Assembly: GCA_027031185.1 (NCBI GenBank)
Contig: JALVEF010000032.1
Span: 1-5,652, forward strand
Reading direction: 5' to 3'
Source of the DNA: Saprospiraceae bacterium
Lineage (GTDB): Bacteria; Bacteroidota; Bacteroidia; Chitinophagales; Saprospiraceae
DNA: 5,652 bases
How positions within the stretch are numbered: the first letter of the stretch is position 1; the number at the start of each line of letters is the position of its first letter. The position numbers and the translations under genes were made by a program. The notes under the pieces were generated by a model. It was not told where the DNA came from. It worked only from the letters and a program-made list of their open reading frames with translations, and ran no database searches. Positions 1 through 5,519 of the stretch are shown piece by piece.

Positions 1-2019
1 GCGGGGGAGATAGTCGCTCATGTGTTTCAATAGCCGGTCGTGGCATTCCCGATCGGCATCTATAATTTCTCGCAAATAATCGGCGGTCTCACGAGTAAAG
101 CGGATATTGGCAAAGAGTTCTTGGACTTTGTCAATTACTTTCTTAAACGTAAGAGAGTCGGTGTCTTCCAGAAAGAAGTCCCTGGTCTCTCTCCATACGT
201 ATTCGCACATCAGGTATTCATGGAGCGATTTGTGCAAAAACTCAATAGCAAAGTTGTAAGGGAGCCCATCGTCTTGTTCGTGGGCGGCAACTTCCTGTAG
301 GTAGAAAGCGGTGAGCACGTCTTTCAAAACAGTCGGTAGTCCTTTCGCAAGGTTTACCTTCAAATAGTTTGATACGAATTTTTTGGTTATTCCATCACTT
401 TCCAAATCCCTTTTGCATATATAACTATGTGGGTTTTGGTAGATTTTGAACGCGAGATAGGAAAGATACTGGCGCAGGTGTTCAGGTTTGAATGCGCCCT
501 TATTATATTTGTACAGTTGCCCGTCCACATCCCATTTTCTTTCCAGTACTTTAGTGAAAAGTTTGTCATATAGGGCACTTTTCGACTGTAAGTCTTTAAT
601 ATCCATATCCGTGATGAGCAGCATTTGGAGCAAAATTGGCAGCCTAATTAATTCGCGTATATGCTTTAACTTTGATGAGTGTTGAAGCCTATTAAGTCTA
701 TCCAGATCTATTTCCTCCAAATTAGTTTTATCTATATCTTTTTGTTTTTTGTAGTGATTGATGAGTGACCGCTGTTGAGCAATACTGAGCCGGTCCAGTT
801 CCAGTACCAGCACACCGCGTGTATAGAATCTGATGCTATCAATATAATTGAGTCTGCTTGTAATTACGAAATACCAATTGGTATTGGCTCGAATGTGTCG
901 TAAGCATTCATCAAGAATGCCTAAAACATCATTATCTGAAAGACCCTGCGCCATATATAATTCATCAAGGCCGTCTAGAAAGAAGACAATTTTTTTCTCC
1001 TCTTCCGATGCCGCGATCCAGTCCTTCGCTTTTATTTTTTGAGGTAAGCTTTCAAGTATGGTGGGTATCGGGTTACTGATGATATTTGCTGATGTGTTTT
1101 GCAACTTGATAAAGAACGGCAGTGTATCGTACTTTGAATCACCGGATAGAAGATCATAGATACATCTATGGCAGAAAGACGACTTTCCGTGGCCGGGATG
1201 GCCCAATAAGACCATCATCCGCCTCTCTTCGCGGTCTTCATTGATGGCTTGGGATTTTTTTGCGGGTATAAAGTGATTTAAGAAGTAGTCGTGGATACTC
1301 CCGTTGTATTTGGTCTTTTTAAATGGATGTCTATTTCTTTCTTGGGGATCAAAAAGGCGAAAATCCAACTCGACGTACAAATCGGCCAGGGCGATATCCG
1401 TCTCTCCCAAGACCGGCCGGTAGTAGGCCTTTTTGAGTTCCGCGTGATACAGTTCTCTTTTGTAGGTAAGTGCCCATTCCTTCATCCGGGGATGGTCGCA
1501 GCGTTCGGTCAGTCTGGGATACTTACCGCTGATCCAATGCCCGATAAAGGCATTGGCATAATAGGAGGGGAAATCACGGGCGTACTGCTCTACCTTTTCG
1601 GAAGAATAGCCGAGTTGTTTCGTTAGCCATTGCTTATAAATTGCGATGAAATCATTGAGCATTGGCAATTTCTTGGGATCGGATGCCTGATTACAGTTGA
1701 AGATATATTCTTTTTCATTTAGCTCATCAGATAGCGCCGTGTTAAGTTTGCGATTTTGGATGTGAATCTCGCCATTGACTTCTGTCGTTCGTCCGGCTTC
1801 TTCTTTAAGCTGTTGGCGCATGGCATCCATGAAGCAGGTGACGATAAGCAGGTAAGCCTCCCGCTCAATGGTCTTTTCAATCTTACCACTTTGAACCAGC
1901 TCACTAATAACGGATACGGGGGACAATGCCGATTTGATGACAGCGGCAAAGACCTTTTTGAAATCCAGCTTTATACTAATCCCCTCCTTGGATACATTTA
2001 TTGCTCCCGGATCTTTCAT
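1..2019 (-). CDS. NACHT-domain STAND NTPase, C-terminus cut by window edge
   Basis: The minus strand stays open from an ATG at 2017-2019 to base 1, giving 673 codons with no stop in the window, so the C-terminus is missing. An in-frame TAA at 2032-2034 excludes a longer N-terminus. Seen: Walker A GHPGHGKSS at residues 273-281 (Lys279), Walker B FFLDGLDE ending near residue 353 (Asp349, with Asp352/Glu353), a sensor-like VITSR at 385-389, and FLHKSLHEYL at 594-603, the 'F-H-S-EYL' signature of the winged-helix part of NACHT proteins. A strand-like ADLYVELDF near residue 212 is typical of the linker ahead of NACHT. Residues 1-200 look mostly helical and I do not recognise them. Known of the family: STAND NTPases use ATP-driven oligomerisation to switch on an N-terminal effector after C-terminal sensing; bacterial NACHT proteins include antiphage defence proteins. 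Inferred: a defence or signalling switch. The sensor region lies outside the window. The family call is firm, the role is not. Confidence 0.9.
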   Translation of the reverse strand, partial: MKDPGAINVSKEGISIKLDFKKVFAAVIKSALSPVSVISELVQSGKIEKTIEREAYLLIVTCFMDAMRQQLKEEAGRTTEVNGEIHIQNRKLNTALSDELNEKEYIFNCNQASDPKKLPMLNDFIAIYKQWLTKQLGYSSEKVEQYARDFPSYYANAFIGHWISGKYPRLTERCDHPRMKEWALTYKRELYHAELKKAYYRPVLGETDIALADLYVELDFRLFDPQERNRHPFKKTKYNGSIHDYFLNHFIPAKKSQAINEDREERRMMVLLGHPGHGKSSFCHRCIYDLLSGDSKYDTLPFFIKLQNTSANIISNPIPTILESLPQKIKAKDWIAASEEEKKIVFFLDGLDELYMAQGLSDNDVLGILDECLRHIRANTNWYFVITSRLNYIDSIRFYTRGVLVLELDRLSIAQQRSLINHYKKQKDIDKTNLEEIDLDRLNRLQHSSKLKHIRELIRLPILLQMLLITDMDIKDLQSKSALYDKLFTKVLERKWDVDGQLYKYNKGAFKPEHLRQYLSYLAFKIYQNPHSYICKRDLESDGITKKFVSNYLKVNLAKGLPTVLKDVLTAFYLQEVAAHEQDDGLPYNFAIEFLHKSLHEYLMCEYVWRETRDFFLEDTDSLTFKKVIDKVQELFANIRFTRETADYLREIIDADRECHDRLLKHMSDYLPR

Positions 2020-2044
2020 TGTGACCTGTTTTTATGACCCGGGG

Positions 2045-2077
2045 CAAATATATAAAAAAAGACTATGCTTGGCAAAA
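2045..2077 (-). promoter_or_regulatory. Bacteroidota-type promoter of the NACHT gene
   Basis: Read on the minus strand, TTTTG (2077-2073) is followed by exactly 20 bases and then TATATTTG (2052-2045), a full match to the Bacteroidota -33 / -7 pattern TTTG-N19-21-TAnnTTTG. Transcription should start near 2038-2041, leaving a leader of about 20 bases before the ATG at 2019. The leader has only a weak AGGT four bases before the start. A 5-bp stem, CTTGG/CCAAG (2068-2072 and 2079-2083), has the -33 element inside its loop. With the T-run seven bases further on it could also act as a weak terminator for the antiporter transcript, but that is a guess. Confidence 0.7.
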
Positions 2078-2095
2078 CCCAAGAGTAATTGACAA

Positions 2096-2111
2096 GCCAG
2101 AGTTTTTGGAG
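2096..2111. repeat. 16-bp dispersed repeat, copy A (left of array 1)
   Basis: The 16-mer gccagagtttttggag closely resembles the sequences at 2221-2236 (gccagcgtttttggcc) and 5425-5440 (gccggagtttttagag), with GCC, a central G and GTTTTT shared by all three. Each copy sits next to an array of the 8-bp CCGCTATA repeat. This one lies just left of array 1, ending eight bases before it. It belongs to no visible gene. Confidence 0.6.
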
Positions 2112-2119
2112 TAAGCTCA

Positions 2120-2207
2120 CCGTTAAATCGCTATACCGATAAACCGCTATGCCACTATACCGTTATGCCGTTATACCGCTATACCGCTATACCGCTATGC
2201 CGCTATA
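2120..2207. repeat. Tandem array 1: eleven 8-bp units (CCGCTATA type)
   Basis: Eleven contiguous 8-bp units fill 2120-2207 exactly. The consensus is CCGCTATA, with unit variants such as CCGTTATA, CCGCTATG, CCACTATA and CCGATAAA. Units at 2176-2191 are identical to each other, while the left end (CCGTTAAA, TCGCTATA, CCGATAAA) has decayed. The array lies between the antiporter stop (2237) and the NACHT promoter (2045-2077), is not translated by any credible gene and has no spacers, so it is a simple tandem repeat and not a CRISPR array. A five-residue period (PLYRY) appears when it is read in some frames. That is only a by-product of the repeat. Confidence 0.9.
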
Positions 2208-2220
2208 CAGTTTTTTTCAG

Positions 2221-2236
2221 GCCAGCGTTTTTGGCC
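2221..2236. repeat. 16-bp dispersed repeat, copy B (right of array 1)
   Basis: gccagcgtttttggcc follows array 1 after a short T-rich stretch and abuts the antiporter stop codon. With its neighbours it forms the palindrome AGGCC...GGCCT (2219-2223 and 2233-2237) that touches the last base of the stop. The order array, CA, T-run, GCC..., GTTTTT..., CAC is the same as on the right side of array 2 at 5403-5445, so array and flank appear to travel as one unit. Confidence 0.6.
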
Positions 2237-4195
2237 TCACGCCTCCCCTCCCTTCCGCACCGGCATTTCAAAATTACTGCACATCAAGGCGACCTTTTCC
2301 AAGCTTTCCCTGGAACCAACGAAGGTCAGGTGGTCGCCCACATGCAGCTTGGTGTAGCCGTGTGTGATGACCATTTCGTCGCCCCGCTTGACGGCCAGGA
2401 TGATGACGTCCGGCGGCAGGCGCAGGTCGCGCAGCAGGACGCCGTCCAGGCGCTTGTCCCGGACGACAATGTCCAGCGTGTCGCGGCCCGTCTCCTTGCC
2501 CAGCAGCAGCGAAGTGGTCAGCGGCGCCCGCACGTAGTGATCCAGCAGGCTGACCATGGCCAGGCCGGGATTGACAATATAGGCACCCAGTTCTTCAAAC
2601 TTTTGACTCTGCCGGAAGTCGTTGAGCCGGACCACGATGCGATCCGTGCCGGCCTTCTCGTAGAGGTACTCGGCCAGACGGTAGTTTTCCTCGTCCGACA
2701 GTAGGAGCACGGCCGTGTCGGCCGTTTCGGGGTGGAGCGGTTTCAGGTGGGCTTCGGTGAAATCCTTGACGTAGATGACGGGGATATCATCCACCGTGAC
2801 CCCGCCCGACGCGTCCTTTTTGGTGATGATCTTGACGTCCCAGTGATTGGCGCGCAGCCGCCGGGCCAATCCGATGGAATGATGCTCCAGTCCGAATATC
2901 AGCGCCTGCTGTCCTTCGACATAATGAGTCGGTCCCTTGGTGTGGGCCTCGCCCGTCCGGATGATGGCAAATTTGAACAGCGGCGGCCCCACCACCTGGC
3001 TGATGACGATGACGGCAATGACCAGCGTATAAAACGCCTCGCCCCAATCGGGGAAGATCTCGGCAATCTCCGTCGCCAGGCCGATGCCCACACCGGCTTG
3101 CGTGACAAAGGGCATCCAGCCGTACTGGATGTATTTGGCTTTGTCCCGCGCCAGAAGACCACCCACGACGGCCCCAATCATCATGGAAAAAATACGCACG
3201 AAAAAGAGCAACAAGGCCAGCTGCCATACCTCCACCAGCAGATCCAGAGAGAGCGAGGCCCCGGTCAGGGTGAAGAAAATCGCATATATCCAGTCACCGT
3301 TGTGTTCAATGATCTCCTGCAACTCCAGGCGGTAGCGCGTGTAGTTGGTGACGTAAAAGCTCCCCAGCAAGACGACAAGCAGCGCTTCGAGTCGCAGTTC
3401 GATACCGTAGTGATGATGCACCTGCATTTCCACCCACTTGAGCGCACCGAAGCTGCCGAAGGCCAGCCCCAAAATGAGCGTCGCCTTGATGCGGTTGGGC
3501 AGACCGGTGGACAGAACGGTTTGTATGAGCTTGCCGGTCAGCCAGCCCGCGGCAAAGGAAAGGACCAGTTCTGCCACGATCTTCACCAGCAGCATCCAAT
3601 CCAGCGGAATACCGTGTATCAGACTCAACCCAAGCGACAGCGTTATGGAAAACAAGATGATGACCAATATGTCTTTGACCACAGTAACCCCCAACGCCGT
3701 ACTAACAAAAGGCCCTTTGGCCCGCAGCTCACTGATAATGGCAATAGCAGATGATGGGGAGCGCGCTACGAAAATAACTCCAAAAAACAACGCGATGGCC
3801 AAGCGGTGTCTTCCATCTAAACCCCGCATAAATGGAATAAAATCAGCCATCCTATATACCACGTAACTGGTAATGGCAAAAGTGGCTATGAGCTGCCCAA
3901 GCGTGTGCCATTTAATAGCATTCTTGCGAGAATCCAATTCTTTCAGATACAATTCCACCCCCGCCGCTAACGCAATAAAGCCCAGCGCAAAGTCATCCAG
4001 GAAATGGATGCGGTGCAAGACGTCTTTGGACAAGATGCCGAGGATGTACGGCCCGGTCAGCATACCGGCCAGCAGATAGCCGGTGATCATCGGCGCGTGC
4101 CATTGTGCCAGCCGGCGGGCGATGCGCTCCGCCGCCAACCCGATGATGCCGAAGATGGACAACCCGGTCAGTAGCTCTTGTAGTTCTTGTGTCAA
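2237..4195 (-). CDS. CPA2-family monovalent cation:proton antiporter with RCK (TrkA) domain
   Basis: An inner-membrane secondary transporter that exchanges K+ or Na+ for protons in pH and ion homeostasis; the ion cannot be told from sequence. From a TTG start it is 652 residues. About 12-13 hydrophobic segments occupy residues 8-410. They include the SPSSA stretch near 146-150 (the unwound TM4 region of this fold) and VTVVKDIL at 170-177, whose Asp175 matches the ion-binding aspartate. Residues 429-545 are a TrkA_N Rossmann fold (ALIFGLEHHSIG) and 562-640 a TrkA_C domain (LRDLRLPPDVIILAVKRGDE, GDHLTFVGS), so gating by a cytosolic ligand is likely. The start is chosen at the TTG of 4193-4195, where family-like sequence begins; the frame stays open to 4390 but that part is not family-like, and the first in-frame ATG (residue 36) falls inside the membrane domain. 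KefB/KefC-like naming is possible but unproven. Confidence 0.9.
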   Translation of the reverse strand: MTQELQELLTGLSIFGIIGLAAERIARRLAQWHAPMITGYLLAGMLTGPYILGILSKDVLHRIHFLDDFALGFIALAAGVELYLKELDSRKNAIKWHTLGQLIATFAITSYVVYRMADFIPFMRGLDGRHRLAIALFFGVIFVARSPSSAIAIISELRAKGPFVSTALGVTVVKDILVIILFSITLSLGLSLIHGIPLDWMLLVKIVAELVLSFAAGWLTGKLIQTVLSTGLPNRIKATLILGLAFGSFGALKWVEMQVHHHYGIELRLEALLVVLLGSFYVTNYTRYRLELQEIIEHNGDWIYAIFFTLTGASLSLDLLVEVWQLALLLFFVRIFSMMIGAVVGGLLARDKAKYIQYGWMPFVTQAGVGIGLATEIAEIFPDWGEAFYTLVIAVIVISQVVGPPLFKFAIIRTGEAHTKGPTHYVEGQQALIFGLEHHSIGLARRLRANHWDVKIITKKDASGGVTVDDIPVIYVKDFTEAHLKPLHPETADTAVLLLSDEENYRLAEYLYEKAGTDRIVVRLNDFRQSQKFEELGAYIVNPGLAMVSLLDHYVRAPLTTSLLLGKETGRDTLDIVVRDKRLDGVLLRDLRLPPDVIILAVKRGDEMVITHGYTKLHVGDHLTFVGSRESLEKVALMCSNFEMPVRKGGEA

Positions 4196-4290
4196 GTTTT
4201 TCGTTTGTGTCCAATGGCTAACAATGCCAGGCGCGGTTCTGTTGCCCCCCGGCTTGAATATCTCCAAATCCGCGCAATTTAGGGAAAAGT

Positions 4291-4311
4291 TTCTGACCCT
4301 GCGGGTCAGGA
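4291..4311. promoter_or_regulatory. Perfect hairpin in the antiporter/trmB intergenic region
   Basis: CTGACCC (4293-4299) and GGGTCAG (4303-4309) form a perfect 7-bp stem around a TGC loop, extendable by a G-T and an A-T pair to 4291-4311. It lies about 96 bases upstream of the antiporter start and 163 upstream of trmB. No clean T-run follows on either strand, so it is a poor terminator. It could be an operator or a leader structure of the antiporter mRNA. The rest of 4196-4473 holds the trmB promoter and no gene I would support; I found no exact TAnnTTTG on the minus strand for the antiporter. Confidence 0.4.
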
Positions 4312-4455
4312 GGTTACTATCTGCTCTATCAAAGCTTGAGCATACCCAAACAGTTACCTCAAAAAAACAATGTGCGGAAGACCCGGCCAAATTTTCTTCG
4401 GCTCACCCTTCCGGCACAAAAGTAAGTGTGAGACACCGTATCCTAATGGCTTGCG

Positions 4456-4463
4456 TATCTTTG
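4456..4463 (+). promoter_or_regulatory. Bacteroidota -7 element upstream of trmB
   Basis: TATCTTTG is an exact match to TAnnTTTG and ends ten bases before the trmB ATG. No TTG lies at the expected distance upstream, so the -33 element is weak or absent. If used, transcription would begin around 4468-4471 and the mRNA would be leaderless or nearly so, which fits the lack of any Shine-Dalgarno sequence in the A-rich run before the start. Confidence 0.5.
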
Positions 4464-4473
4464 CACCAAAAAA

Positions 4474-5175
4474 ATGGCCCGCAGGAACAAGTTGCAGAAA
4501 TTTGCCGAAATCCTTGCCTTCCCCCATGTCATCGAAAACTATTCTTTCCACCAACCCCAATTGGTCGGCAAGGACGGCGTACCCGTGGACCTGGTCGGCC
4601 ACTGGGCGGAGCGCCAGTTTGGCAATGCCCATCCCATCACCCTGGAGCTGGCCTGCGGGCGGGGCGAATACACGGTGGCACTTGCGGCACGCTACCCGGG
4701 CCGCAATTTTATCGGCATGGACATCAAGGGTGCGCGCATCTGGCGGGGCGCCAAAAATGCCCTGGATGCCGGCTTGACCAATGTCGCTTTCTTGCGCAGC
4801 CGCATTGAATTGGTAGATCACTTCTTCGCCCCCGAAGAAGTGGATGAAATTTGGATTACCTTCCCGGATCCCTTTTCTCGCAAAGGACAGGTCAACCGCC
4901 GGCTGGTGGCTCCCGTCTTTCTCGACCGTTATCGCAAAATCCTGAAAAATGACGGCTTGATCCACCTGAAAACCGACAATGACTTTTACTATCACTTCGC
5001 GTTGGAGACCATCCGCGACTACCCCCATACCACGCTCATCACGCACAGTGGGGACATCTATGCCGGCGAATTGCCGCATCCTGACCTCGATATCAAGACA
5101 TACTACGAGCGCATGCATCTGGAAGCCGGCCTGACGATCAAGTACGTTCAATTCAAATTGCGGAAAAATGGTTGA
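4474..5175 (+). CDS. trmB: tRNA (guanine-N7-)-methyltransferase TrmB
   Basis: A cytosolic SAM-dependent enzyme that methylates N7 of guanosine 46 in the tRNA variable loop. The 233-residue product has the usual family length. The Rossmann SAM-binding motif I is LELACGRGEYT at 57-67, followed by GMDIKGARIWRG at 81-92 where Asp83 should contact the cofactor ribose. ITFPDPF (128-134) with Asp132, then NRRL (141-144), matches the family's FPDPWP...KRRL catalytic and tRNA-contact region, here with Phe in place of Trp. Near the C-terminus KTYYER (208-213) is the conserved TxYE motif. The ATG is preceded by an A-run without a Shine-Dalgarno sequence and lies ten bases after a -7 element. It is followed by its own terminator, so it is probably monocistronic and divergent from the antiporter. 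No sign of truncation or frameshift. Confidence 0.95.
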   Translation: MARRNKLQKFAEILAFPHVIENYSFHQPQLVGKDGVPVDLVGHWAERQFGNAHPITLELACGRGEYTVALAARYPGRNFIGMDIKGARIWRGAKNALDAGLTNVAFLRSRIELVDHFFAPEEVDEIWITFPDPFSRKGQVNRRLVAPVFLDRYRKILKNDGLIHLKTDNDFYYHFALETIRDYPHTTLITHSGDIYAGELPHPDLDIKTYYERMHLEAGLTIKYVQFKLRKNG

Positions 5176-5201
5176 ATGGCACTGCCAATCCAAAAAATGT
5201 A

Positions 5202-5244
5202 GCCCGGGAAATTTGACCTGGTTTTCTTTGACCGGGCGCTTTTT
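5202..5244 (+). terminator. Rho-independent terminator of trmB
   Basis: GCCCGG (5202-5207) pairs perfectly with CCGGGC (5232-5237), followed by GC and TTTTT (5240-5244). The 24-base loop is long and holds a direct repeat TTTGACC (5213-5219, 5227-5233) plus a possible inner AAA/TTT pairing. It starts 27 bases after the trmB stop. Confidence 0.7.
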
Positions 5245-5247
5245 CAA

Positions 5248-5276
5248 TTAAAAATGAAAAATTAAAAATTAAAAAT
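5248..5276. repeat. AT-rich tandem repeat, 7-bp unit TTAAAAA
   Basis: Four 7-bp units, TTAAAAA, TGAAAAA, TTAAAAA, TTAAAAA, lie directly after the trmB terminator, ending with a partial unit. This kind of AT-rich stretch is common between genes in Bacteroidota. No gene or known signal is evident in it. Confidence 0.7.
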
Positions 5277-5312
5277 AGCTCCGCACGTACCCCTGATACT
5301 ACCATGTACTCT

Positions 5313-5383
5313 GGACCGTTGACCTTTGGTCGCTGAGCGATGCCCTGAGTGAAATCGAAGGGCGAAGTCGCAACGGGACCGTT
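5313..5383. repeat. Nested palindromic element bracketed by 8-bp direct repeats
   Basis: The core is GCCCT (5342-5346) and AGGGC (5359-5363) around a 12-base loop; an outer pair CCGTTG (5316-5321) and CAACGG (5371-5376) encloses it imperfectly. Its wording, CTGAGCGATGCCCTGAG then TCGAAGGGCGAAGTCG, resembles REP-like intergenic repeats that I recall from several bacterial groups. The 8-mer GGACCGTT occurs on both sides, at 5313-5320 and 5376-5383, as a target-site duplication would. The right copy runs into the second CCGCTATA-type array. It could be a small non-autonomous mobile or REP element; no transposase is present. Confidence 0.5.
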
Positions 5384-5410
5384 ATGCCATTAAACCGTTA
5401 AACCGCTATA
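5379..5410. repeat. Tandem array 2: four 8-bp units (CCGCTATA type)
   Basis: The units CCGTTATG, CCATTAAA, CCGTTAAA and CCGCTATA run without gaps and are of the same family as array 1 at 2120-2207, in the same orientation. This copy is shorter and more degenerate. It is followed by CCATTTTTT and then the 16-bp flank at 5425-5440, matching the right side of array 1. Confidence 0.75.
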
Positions 5411-5424
5411 CCATTTTTTGCCTA

Positions 5425-5440
5425 GCCGGAGTTTTTAGAG
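5425..5440. repeat. 16-bp dispersed repeat, copy C (right of array 2)
   Basis: gccggagtttttagag matches copies A and B near array 1 apart from a few substitutions, and is followed by ATCAC as copy B is followed by TCAC. It occupies the same place relative to array 2 as copy B does to array 1. Confidence 0.55.
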
Positions 5441-5454
5441 ATCACAACACCCAC

Positions 5455-5473
5455 GCGCACCCGAAGGGTGTGC
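5455..5473. promoter_or_regulatory. GC-rich hairpin upstream of the last gene
   Basis: GCGCACCC (5455-5462) and GGGTGTGC (5466-5473) pair over eight positions with one G-T, around a GAA loop. No T-run follows, so it is not a standard terminator. It lies about 46 bases before the next start codon and could be an operator or the remnant of a repeat. GCACCC recurs directly at 5472-5477. Confidence 0.35.
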
Positions 5474-5506
5474 ACCCATTTGTAATTTGTTATGAAATAA
5501 AAGCGT

Positions 5507-5512
5507 TATAAT
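5507..5512 (+). promoter_or_regulatory. Possible -10-like TATAAT before the last gene
   Basis: TATAAT ends seven bases before the ATG at 5520, with TTTG at 5486-5489 seventeen bases upstream of it. It does not fit the Bacteroidota TAnnTTTG element, and the region is AT-rich, so this may be chance. If it is used, the mRNA would be almost leaderless. Confidence 0.2.
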
Positions 5513-5519
5513 CAGCAAA

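Noticed and set aside
1291..1626. A 111-codon plus-strand open frame, and other small plus-strand frames in 1-2037
   Set aside because: They are antisense to the continuous NACHT frame, which carries conserved motifs throughout.
2120..2207. CRISPR array
   Set aside because: The units are 8 bp and contiguous, with no spacers and no cas genes nearby.
2219..2237. AGGCC...GGCCT palindrome as terminator of the antiporter
   Set aside because: On the minus strand the stem is followed by an A-run, not a T-run. It is better explained as part of the 16-bp repeat.
2149..2704. Plus-strand frames starting MPLYRYAV / MPLYRYTA
   Set aside because: Their N-termini are translations of the 8-bp tandem array and the rest is antisense to the antiporter C-terminus.
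2732..3754. A 340-codon plus-strand open frame opposite the antiporter
   Set aside because: Its product is rich in Gln, Arg, Asp and His with no fold signature. It mirrors the codons of the well-supported antiporter on the other strand and is a shadow of a GC-rich membrane gene.
4261..4320. tRNA or other structured RNA gene in the divergent region
   Set aside because: Only a single short hairpin is visible; there is no cloverleaf, TPsiC arm or matching acceptor stem.
4196..4390. The 65-codon N-terminal extension of the antiporter to a TTG at 4390
   Set aside because: The sequence is unlike CPA2 N-termini, has no hydrophobic or family pattern, contains a hairpin and lies in a divergent promoter region. 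The family-like part begins after 4195.
4354..5247. A 297-codon minus-strand open frame opposite trmB
   Set aside because: It lies antisense to a full-length TrmB with all family motifs, and its own translation shows no recognisable domain.
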